Of a stretch of 64,000 nucleotides of DNA, positions 36,396-42,955 are shown piece by piece; the first letter of the stretch is position 1; every line of letters starts with the position of its first letter. This DNA is from Myxococcales bacterium (lineage in GTDB: Bacteria > Myxococcota_A > Polyangia > Polyangiales > JAFGIB01), in contig JAOUOP010000043.1 of assembly GCA_029880325.1 (NCBI GenBank), positions 1 to 64,000 of the forward strand, written 5' to 3'. The notes under the pieces are model-generated. The model saw only the letters and a list, made by a program, of their open reading frames with translations. It did no database searches and was not told the DNA's origin. The position numbers were made by a program, and so were the translations under genes.

Positions 36396-36997
36396 CAGGG
36401 ATCGTCCTCGCGAATATAGCGCAGCACGAGGCAGGAAGCGTCGTCCTGCACTTTGGCGTGGCCGTGCAGGTGGCGCCAGGCGGCGTCCCGGGCGCTGCCG
36501 ATGCGCAGGGCCGCGAGCGGTTCATTGCTGCGCGGTCTGGATACACCATCGCTGTGGATCAGCAGCAGACTGCGATCGCTCATGCTGCGGTGCTCGGGGC
36601 GCGGCGAGCCCATGCGATGTCCAAGGGTACCATTGCCGGTGTTCAACTCGTGAATCGCCGAGTCCACGTAGTAGGCGCTGACGTCGCCTACCCCGGCGTA
36701 GCTCAGGGCGCCGCCGTCGGATTCGACACAGGCCACGGCGCAGACCGCCCCGCGTCCGCCCCGCCGCGCCTGGTGCAGCTCCTGCAGCAGCGCCGCCGGC
36801 CCCTTCCGCGGGTTTCGCTCGAAGCTCGCGGCCAGCGCATCGACCACCGCCTGGGCCTCCTCCGAGGCCTCTCTGCCGTGTCCGACGGCATCGACAAGCG
36901 CCACCAGCTGCACGCCCTGGCGCAGGCTGCTGAAAACAGCATCGCCGCTGTGCTCGTGCCCGGTCAGGGCGCGCACGGCACTGCCGACCTCAAGCAC
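36395..36997 (-). CDS. rsbX: RsbX-like PP2C/SpoIIE phosphatase
   Basis: A 200-residue phosphatase of the RsbX type. Metal-binding acidic sites are HEHSGDAVF, LVDAVGHGREA, LIHSDGVS and DDASCLVL, in the order of the PPM family. RsbX dephosphorylates RsbR and RsbS and resets the stressosome. It is distinguished from RsbU/RsbP by lacking a sensor domain and by its position after rsbT. The GTG start at 36997 overlaps the rsbT 3' end by 8 bp; its stop overlaps the next ATG. Confidence 0.85.
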   Translation of the reverse strand: MLEVGSAVRALTGHEHSGDAVFSSLRQGVQLVALVDAVGHGREASEEAQAVVDALAASFERNPRKGPAALLQELHQARRGGRGAVCAVACVESDGGALSYAGVGDVSAYYVDSAIHELNTGNGTLGHRMGSPRPEHRSMSDRSLLLIHSDGVSRPRSNEPLAALRIGSARDAAWRHLHGHAKVQDDASCLVLRYIREDDP

Positions 36998-37430
36998 GCC
37001 GACCCCGCGGCGGGCTGAGGTGCTTGCGTGCCGACACCCGCGCGCCGCCTCCCGGCATCGCCTCGATGTGCAGATCGTTCATCAGCCTGTCGACGCCCGG
37101 CAAGCCCAGGCCCAGGGTGCCGGCCGTGCTGTAGTGGGCTTGCATGGCCCGTTCCGGATCGGCGATCCCCGGCCCACGGTCCTCCACCTCCACCTGGAAG
37201 CAGGTGCGCCCCTGCTCGTCGAAGGTCCGTAGCTTCGCGATGCCGCCGCCTCCGTGCGTGATGGCATTGGTGGCGAGCTCCGAGACCGCAGTGGCGATTG
37301 CCACCGCATCCTCCTCCTCGAAGCCGGCCTGCTCGGCCAGGCGCCGGGCGTGCAGCACGGCACGCGCCACGTCCCCCGGTTGCTGCACGCGAAGCGTCAA
37401 CTTTCCATCGCTTTCGGTGAACGTCGGCAT
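36990..37430 (-). CDS. rsbT: RsbT-like switch kinase / anti-sigma regulatory factor
   Basis: A 146-residue GHKL protein from ATG 37430. ATP-site motifs are VSELATNAITHGGGG (N-box) and VEVEDRGPGIADP (G1), then GLGLPGVDRLMNDL. RsbT phosphorylates RsbS and RsbR and, once released from the stressosome, activates a downstream partner. In Bacillus that partner is RsbU; here the likely partner is the hybrid kinase in the same operon (inference). It lies 29 nt after rsbS. Confidence 0.88.
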   Translation of the reverse strand: MPTFTESDGKLTLRVQQPGDVARAVLHARRLAEQAGFEEEDAVAIATAVSELATNAITHGGGGIAKLRTFDEQGRTCFQVEVEDRGPGIADPERAMQAHYSTAGTLGLGLPGVDRLMNDLHIEAMPGGGARVSARKHLSPPRGRRA

Positions 37431-37459
37431 GCCCAACACAGCGTCGCACGAAGCACGCG

Positions 37460-37870
37460 TCAGAAGCGAGCCGGCTGCCTGTGCCGCTCGTGCACGCGCT
37501 CCAGGCAGACGAGCCCCTCCTCGACCGTACGCGCTGGCTGCACTAGGGCCTCGTCGAGCAAAAGGTCGAGTTCCACCATCACCGCGGCCACGCCCGGCTG
37601 TACGCCGACCAGGGCCACCTCGGCGCCCAGGCAGTGGGCGGTGCGCACGATCTGCATGATCTTGGTGGCGATCAGACTGTCGATCACATCCACCGCCGTC
37701 AGGTCGATGACCAGGCCGCTGGCCGCGGACTCGCTGATGGCGTCGAGGACCGCATCTTCGGCCTCCAGCAGCGCCGCGTCGTCGAGTTCGCGGTGCAGCC
37801 GCAGCACCACCGCGGTGCCGGCGCCGTAGGTGCGTGGCCGCAGGAAGTGTCCTCGCCCCGAGCTACTCAT
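37460..37870 (-). CDS. rsbS: RsbS-like STAS scaffold protein
   Basis: A 136-residue protein, essentially one STAS domain. The conserved phosphorylation segment VIDLTAVDVIDSLIATK retains the serine (Ser 65) that RsbT phosphorylates in Bacillus RsbS. The C-terminus is longer than the ~120-residue norm. The ATG at 37870 overlaps the rsbR stop (ATGA). With RsbR it should build the icosahedral stressosome core. Confidence 0.88.
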   Translation of the reverse strand: MSSSGRGHFLRPRTYGAGTAVVLRLHRELDDAALLEAEDAVLDAISESAASGLVIDLTAVDVIDSLIATKIMQIVRTAHCLGAEVALVGVQPGVAAVMVELDLLLDEALVQPARTVEEGLVCLERVHERHRQPARF

Positions 37871-38772
37871 GCGCTTTGGGGCATGGCGGAGCTCAGACGC
37901 AGGCCGATTTTGGTGAAGGCGCTGTCGATGGCATCCCGAAGGTTGGCGCGCGTATCGATGCGGCTGATGTCGATGTCCAGGGCGACGATGGTGCGGGCCA
38001 CGGCCGGCGACAGGCCGGAGATGATCGACTCGCAGCCCATCAACTGGGAGGCGCGGGTCATGCGGATCAGGTGGTTGGCGACGGCGGTGTCGACCACGGC
38101 CACGCCGCTGATGTCGAGGATGAAGACCTTGGCCCCGGTGTCGCGGATCCGGGTGAGCATTGCGCTCATGATGTCCTGGGCGCGCATGGAGTCGATCACG
38201 CCCACCAGTGGCAGCATCAGCACGCCCTGGGCGACCTCTGCCACCGGTGTCGACATGGCCATGATCGCTTCGCTCTGCTCGGCGATGGTCTGGCTGGTCA
38301 GGTCGGAAAAAGCTGCCGCCACCAGGTTCATGTCCAGAAACATCAGCTTGCCCATGGCGTGGATCGTCGGGCCGGCATCGCCGCCGAGTTGCCGATTGGC
38401 GCGCTCGGTCAACAGGGTAAACATACGGTTCATGGCTGCGAAGTAGGCCTGCAGCGGCAGGCCGATGGTGGCGTGCACGTTGCCCACTTTGCGTCTGCCT
38501 TGCACGTAGCCGACGTCGACGTCGGCGCGCAGAAAGACACGCCAGTAGCTCGCCTGCAATGAGCGCAGGTGCAGGGTTGTGTCTTCGTTGGGAAAGAAGC
38601 GCTTGAACTCGGGCAGTGCGGGCAGCCAGGTGTAGAATTCGTCGACGATGGCTTCGATTTCGGCGTCTACCTCCTGGCCAAAGCTCCGCAACAGAGCCAG
38701 GTCCGCGTCGGTGATGGCGAAGAGGGATACGAGGCGCTGGGCCTCTTCGGTCGGGTCGATCGCCTGGGTCAT
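37867..38772 (-). CDS. rsbR: RsbR with N-terminal heme-globin sensor and C-terminal STAS domain
   Basis: A 301-residue protein. Residues about 15-155 are a globin-coupled-sensor domain: EFYTWLPALPEFKRFF, then the proximal-heme segment VGNVHATIGLPLQAYF with His 100. A linker helix leads to a STAS domain (about 172-290) with ILDISGVAVVDTAVANHL. Thr 175 and neighbouring Ser/Thr residues are where RsbT targets lie in Bacillus RsbRA. The globin suggests the stressosome senses O2, NO or redox state, as shown for a Vibrio homologue. First gene of a seven-gene operon linked by overlaps. Confidence 0.9.
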   Translation of the reverse strand: MTQAIDPTEEAQRLVSLFAITDADLALLRSFGQEVDAEIEAIVDEFYTWLPALPEFKRFFPNEDTTLHLRSLQASYWRVFLRADVDVGYVQGRRKVGNVHATIGLPLQAYFAAMNRMFTLLTERANRQLGGDAGPTIHAMGKLMFLDMNLVAAAFSDLTSQTIAEQSEAIMAMSTPVAEVAQGVLMLPLVGVIDSMRAQDIMSAMLTRIRDTGAKVFILDISGVAVVDTAVANHLIRMTRASQLMGCESIISGLSPAVARTIVALDIDISRIDTRANLRDAIDSAFTKIGLRLSSAMPQSA

Positions 38773-38824
38773 GACGCGCGATGCTACCGGGCCTACCAGG
38801 GCGCGCCATTTTTCTGCAGAGGGG

Positions 38825-38872
38825 CGTAGCCGGAAGCGGGCGTAGCCGGAAGCAGCCGTAGCCGGAATTAGC
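38825..38872. repeat. Three 16-bp tandem repeats upstream of rsbR
   Basis: CGTAGCCGGAAG starts at 38825, 38841 and 38857, giving three units of 16 bp; the third diverges at its end (GAATTAGC). The array lies between the rsbR start (38772) and the stop codon of the TIGR04552-like gene (38868-38870), which falls in the last unit. It could be a regulatory array or simple slippage. Confidence 0.7.
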
Positions 38873-39959
38873 CGTCGCCCTTGGAGGACGGTGGACGCAT
38901 GGTGTCGATGCCCACGTGCAAGCGGTGTTTGACAGCCTCGTACTGGCGCGCCTTGTAGGCGGCGTGGCTGGCGTCGCTCTGCTCGTTTTGCTGCTCGCTC
39001 TCGCGGTCGACGATCTGGAACTCGACCTGGGCGAAGACCACCGAGCCCAGGCGGGCGGTGGCGCTGGGAGCGCGTTCGGCGATGTTCTGCGGAATGCGCA
39101 GGGGCATGTCGACCACGAAGTGAACCACGCGATAACTGGCCGCGCTGAAGCGATTGTCGTTGCGCGTCAGTTCATCCTCGAGATCGGGCGCCAGCTGCAG
39201 GCCCTCGAACAATTCGCACAGACGGGGATGGTCGTTGCAGTAGCTGCGGAAGTGAAAGAGGGTGTTGGTGCTCTGCCCGGGGATTACGTAGTTGAAGGGA
39301 AAGAGGTCGTGCAGCAGGTGATGGATGACGGGGAAGATTTCGGCTTCGGCGCGGGTGACCAGCCGAAAGCGTAGCTTGTCGTAGATATTGGCCGCGATGG
39401 TCTCGGGCTTGGATAGGAGCTTGGTATAGAGCGAGTCCTGATTTTTGCGGCCGCCAATGAACTCCGCGATGGCGAAGCCGTGGCTGAGCATGCCGCCGAC
39501 GATGCGGTAGACCTTTTCCTCCACCAGCGAGAAGACCTCCTGGTCCGAGATCGGCAACATGAACAAAAGTTCCCGTCCCTGAAGGTGGTGGATGATGTGC
39601 ATGGCCTTGAGGATGGAGCAGGCGCAGAGCTGGCGGTGGCCCTTGCCCGAGGCCAGCATCAGCAGCCCCGGCAGATCGAGAGCCGCCACCGGCTTGGGCA
39701 CAGGGAAGTCGAATTTGCGCCTGAGATAGCTGATCGCTTCGGACTTGATCTGCTCGATGCGTTGCCGATCGGCTTCGCTGTCGAGGTCGAACTCCTGGGC
39801 GCGCACGAAGCCCCGGGCCTGGGCTTCGCTCTCGAAGTTGAGGCGGTGCCAGTCGATCACCGAACCGCCGCGCAGGACCAGACGAATGGCTTCGAGGTCC
39901 GCCAGGCGGAATTGGTTGAGCGTGCGGTAGACCGTCGGCGATCGCGAGTCGTTGGGCAT
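38868..39959 (-). CDS. Protein resembling the TIGR04552 family (myxobacterial, function unknown)
   Basis: A 363-residue cytosolic protein from ATG 39959 starting MPNDSRSPTVYRTLNQFRLA. It is rich in His and aromatic residues (ILKAMHIIHHLQGRELLFML; IFPVIHHLLHDLFPFNYVIP; SYRVVHFVVDMPLRIP). I associate this sequence type with TIGR04552, a family seen in Myxococcota and relatives. The layout has some resemblance to nucleotidyltransferase/RelA-like folds, but I cannot point to a catalytic motif. No signal peptide or membrane helix. It lies upstream of the stressosome operon on the same strand, separated by a 16-bp repeat array. Confidence 0.6.
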   Translation of the reverse strand: MPNDSRSPTVYRTLNQFRLADLEAIRLVLRGGSVIDWHRLNFESEAQARGFVRAQEFDLDSEADRQRIEQIKSEAISYLRRKFDFPVPKPVAALDLPGLLMLASGKGHRQLCACSILKAMHIIHHLQGRELLFMLPISDQEVFSLVEEKVYRIVGGMLSHGFAIAEFIGGRKNQDSLYTKLLSKPETIAANIYDKLRFRLVTRAEAEIFPVIHHLLHDLFPFNYVIPGQSTNTLFHFRSYCNDHPRLCELFEGLQLAPDLEDELTRNDNRFSAASYRVVHFVVDMPLRIPQNIAERAPSATARLGSVVFAQVEFQIVDRESEQQNEQSDASHAAYKARQYEAVKHRLHVGIDTMRPPSSKGDG

Positions 39960-40073
39960 GGGAGGCAGCCGAGCGCTAGCGTATCCCATCGCGGCCGCGA
40001 CCGCCGCTGCAAAGCTCCCGGCCGCGATCGCTCACGCCGTCCCATCCCCAATCGGGGATGCAGAGGCCGACGC

Positions 40074-40226
40074 TCAGCCGTTTTTGCCCAGCGAGAGCGT
40101 GCCCATGAAGATGCCCACCGTGATCGCCAAAACCGCCATGTTCGCCCACACCACCCCATGGCAGCCCGAAAGCCAGGGCAGGCAGAGGGTGATGGCGGCG
40201 ATGGAGGGCTGGGGCTTCGTGCGCAT
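40074..40226 (-). CDS. Possible 50-residue membrane peptide
   Basis: A short frame on the minus strand: MRTKPQPSIAAITLCLPWL, a turn with SGCHG, then a clean second helix WANMAVLAITVGIFMGTL and a GKNG end. AAGGGAG lies 8 nt before the ATG, a good ribosome binding site. Two hydrophobic segments joined by a Cys-His turn suggest a helical hairpin in the inner membrane. Too short for family assignment; conservation would be needed to confirm it. Confidence 0.4.
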   Translation of the reverse strand: MRTKPQPSIAAITLCLPWLSGCHGVVWANMAVLAITVGIFMGTLSLGKNG

Positions 40227-40564
40227 GGGGGCGGGCTCCCTTGTGGTATCTGTAGGCTACTATCCTACAGTGGCGCAGAAGCGTCAAAACTTCCGGGCCG
40301 CGCCGGCTTTGGCGCAGCGGGAACAGGGCCTTGCGCGCCGGCGGCCGAGGGCTGCAGCCCTGGCGCTGTGCGGTCCTACTACAGGACTGTGGGGATGCCT
40401 ACGAAAAACAGATCACAGCTGGGTGTGGTGCTCGATTCGCGTCGGCCGTTGCCTAATCTCGTGATCGTGGAGGCCGACCGCGGACCGCTCCGATGCGGCG
40501 TTTCGCGGGCCGGCGGGCGTGGTGGCTGGGCTTTGTAGCCCCGAACCGAGTACTGTAGCGCATC
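40227..40564. other. 338-bp divergent region between the membrane peptide and lon
   Basis: Two palindromes stand out. CTGTAGG-N7-CCTACAG (40250-40270, perfect 7-bp arms) lies just upstream of the small peptide's ribosome binding site. GTCCT-ACTAC-AGGAC (40373-40387) lies further toward lon. Both contain CCTAC/GTAGG half-sites. A 47-codon frame at 40395-40538 is open, but it is Arg-rich with no protein character. No clear heat-shock-type promoter was found in front of lon. Confidence 0.4.
40250..40270. promoter_or_regulatory. Palindromic operator-like site
   Basis: CTGTAGG and CCTACAG form perfect 7-bp inverted arms around CTACTAT. It is 24 nt upstream of the small-peptide ATG at 40226 and in the divergent promoter region shared with lon. 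It could be a dimeric repressor site or an RNA hairpin in the 5' leader. Confidence 0.4.
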
Positions 40565-42946
40565 ATGGGCGACTCGCTGATCCCCGACTCCACCCTGCAA
40601 TCGCTGCCGATCCTGGCGCTGCGCAACTCGGTCCTCTTTCCGGCTTCGGTGGTTCCGGTCAACGTCGGCCGGGCGCGCTCGGTGCGCCTGATCGAGGAGG
40701 CCTTCGGTCTCGACCGCCCCACCATCGGCGTGGTCGCCCAGCGCGACCCCGAGGACGAAGACCCCCAATTTTCCGAACTCTATGAAGTCGGCACCCTGGC
40801 CCGTGTGCTGAAGGTGATCCGGCTGAGTTCGGGGCAGTACAGCGTGGTGCTGCAGGGCATCGCCCGCATGCGCATCCAGGAGCCGCTGGCGCGTGAGCCC
40901 TGTATGCGCGCCCGGGTCGGGCGCTACGCCGAGCACTTGCCGCGAAGCGAGGAGATCGACGCCCTCTGCAATCGCCTGCGCTCGGCTGCGGAGCTGCTTT
41001 TGGAAAACCTGCCGCAGCCGCCACGAGAGGTTGCCATCGTGCTCGAAAACGTGCAGGACCCGGGCGCCCTGGCCGACCTGATCGCTTCGCACCTGCCGCT
41101 GTTGGCTCCCGAAAAACAAGCGGTGCTCGAGACCGTCGAACTCGAGCCGCGCCTACGGGCGGTGCTGCAACAGGTGCAGCGGCAAAACGAGATCCACCGC
41201 GTCAAGCGCGAGGTGGCCGACATGGTCAAGCAGGAGCTCAGCCGCTCCCAGCGCGAGCTTTTGCTGCGCCAACAGCTGCGTTCGATCCGGCGCGAGCTCG
41301 GCGAGTCGGGCAATGAAGACGAGGAACTCGAGCTGCTGCGCGACCGGCTGACGGCGGCCGAGGCCTCCCCCGAAGCCGAGCGGGCCGCCAAGCGCGAGCT
41401 GTCGCGCATGAGCACCATGAATCCGGCCAGCGCCGAGTACCAGGTTTCGTTTACGTTCGTCGAATGGATCGCCGACTTGCCGTGGAGCCGCGCCGCTTCT
41501 GATCGGATGGAAGTGCCCGAGGTCAGGCGCGTGCTCGACGAGGACCACCACGGCCTTCTGCAACCGAAAAAGCGCATCATCGAGTACGTGGCAGTGCGGC
41601 GCCTGCGGGCCGACCAGCGCTCGCCTATCCTATGTTTCATCGGTCCGCCCGGCGTGGGCAAAACATCGCTCGGGCGCTCCATCGCGCGCGCCACCGGGCG
41701 ACCGTTTGTGCGAATCTCGCTGGGCGGCGTGCAGGACGAGGCCGAGATCCGGGGCCATCGCCGCACCTACGTGGGAGCGCTGCCCGGGCGGCTGGTCAAC
41801 GGCCTGAAGAAGGCCAAGGCCTGTAATCCCGTCTTCGTGCTCGACGAAATCGACAAGATGAGTTCCGACTACAGTGGTGATCCCGCCAGCGCCCTGCTCG
41901 AGGCGCTGGATCCGGAGCAGAACCACGGCTTCGTCGACCACTACCTGGGCGTGCCGGTGGATCTGTCGCGCGTGCTCTTCGTGGCCACGGCCAACCGCAG
42001 GGATACGATCCCCGGCGCCCTGCTCGACCGCATGGAAGTGATCGACATTCCCGGCTACACACGCGACGACAAGACGGCCATCGCTCGGCAGTTTTTGGTG
42101 CCGCGGCAGCTCTCCGATCACGGGTTGACTCCCGAGCAACTCGAGATTACCGACGAAGCCATCGTGCGGTTGGTCGACGAGTACACCCACGAAGCCGGCG
42201 TACGACAGCTGGCCCAGGAGGTGGCGGCCCTGTGCCGGGCGGTGGCGGTGCGCGTGGCGGCCGGTGAAGCGCTGCGCATCGACGCCGACGGCGACTTCGT
42301 GCAGCAGGTGCTCGGCGCGCCCAAACGTGAGACGCCCCTGGCCGAGAGGCTGCAGAAGCCCGGCTACGCCACGACGCTGACCTGGACGCCGGCCGGCGGT
42401 GAGATCCTGCTGGTAGAATCGACCAAGATGCCCGGTAAGGGCGCGGTCAGCCTCACGGGCTCCATGGGCGATGTGCTCAAGGAGTCGGTGGCCGCCGCCT
42501 TCACCTACGTCCGCTCGCGGGCCGGTCGCTTCGGACTGGCCCGCGACTTCCTCGACCACATCGACGTGCACGTGCACCTGCCCAAGGGGGCCATGCCGAA
42601 AGACGGGCCGGCCATGGGGCTTTCACTGCTGGTTTCTCTGGTGTCGCTCTTCCGAGGCATCTGCGTGCGCCCCGACGTGGCGCTGACCGGCGAGATCACG
42701 CTGCGGGGCAAGGTCCTGCGCGTCGACGGACTCAAGCAAAAGTGCCTGGCCGCCCACCACGGCGGTATTGCCGTGGTGATCCTGCCGCGGGCCAACGAAC
42801 CCGAGCTGGAAGAGGTCCCCGAGGCGATTCGCAAGGAACTCAAGGTGCACTTGGTCAGCAACGTGGAGGAGGCGCTGGCATTGGCCCTCGTCGAGCCGCT
42901 CTCGGCCGCGCCCGAAGCTGCGACACCGGTTTCACCGGCGGTTTGA
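40565..42946 (+). CDS. Lon-family AAA+ protein with the catalytic serine replaced by alanine
   Basis: A 793-residue protein with complete LonA architecture. The N-terminal substrate domain starts LPILALRNSVLFPASVVPVN. A coiled coil leads to AAA+ with Walker A GPPGVGKTS (Lys 366), Walker B VFVLDEIDK (Asp 427, Glu 428), Arg finger LLDRMEVI and sensor 2 EAGVRQLAQ. In the proteolytic domain the family motif PKDGPSAG reads PKDGPAMG: codon 683 (GCC, 42611-42613) is Ala instead of the nucleophilic Ser. The catalytic Lys (K726, GLKQK) is kept at the exact spacing of 43. ATPase, unfolding and chaperone functions should remain; peptide cleavage should not. The E. coli S679A mutant is the equivalent. 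A metallopeptidase gene follows. Confidence 0.93.
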   Translation: MGDSLIPDSTLQSLPILALRNSVLFPASVVPVNVGRARSVRLIEEAFGLDRPTIGVVAQRDPEDEDPQFSELYEVGTLARVLKVIRLSSGQYSVVLQGIARMRIQEPLAREPCMRARVGRYAEHLPRSEEIDALCNRLRSAAELLLENLPQPPREVAIVLENVQDPGALADLIASHLPLLAPEKQAVLETVELEPRLRAVLQQVQRQNEIHRVKREVADMVKQELSRSQRELLLRQQLRSIRRELGESGNEDEELELLRDRLTAAEASPEAERAAKRELSRMSTMNPASAEYQVSFTFVEWIADLPWSRAASDRMEVPEVRRVLDEDHHGLLQPKKRIIEYVAVRRLRADQRSPILCFIGPPGVGKTSLGRSIARATGRPFVRISLGGVQDEAEIRGHRRTYVGALPGRLVNGLKKAKACNPVFVLDEIDKMSSDYSGDPASALLEALDPEQNHGFVDHYLGVPVDLSRVLFVATANRRDTIPGALLDRMEVIDIPGYTRDDKTAIARQFLVPRQLSDHGLTPEQLEITDEAIVRLVDEYTHEAGVRQLAQEVAALCRAVAVRVAAGEALRIDADGDFVQQVLGAPKRETPLAERLQKPGYATTLTWTPAGGEILLVESTKMPGKGAVSLTGSMGDVLKESVAAAFTYVRSRAGRFGLARDFLDHIDVHVHLPKGAMPKDGPAMGLSLLVSLVSLFRGICVRPDVALTGEITLRGKVLRVDGLKQKCLAAHHGGIAVVILPRANEPELEEVPEAIRKELKVHLVSNVEEALALALVEPLSAAPEAATPVSPAV

Positions 42947-42955
42947 GCCGTCCCG

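Noticed and set aside
40395-40538. A 47-codon plus-strand frame just before lon
   Set aside because: Arg/Gly-rich, no ribosome site at a good distance and no hydrophobic or structured segment.
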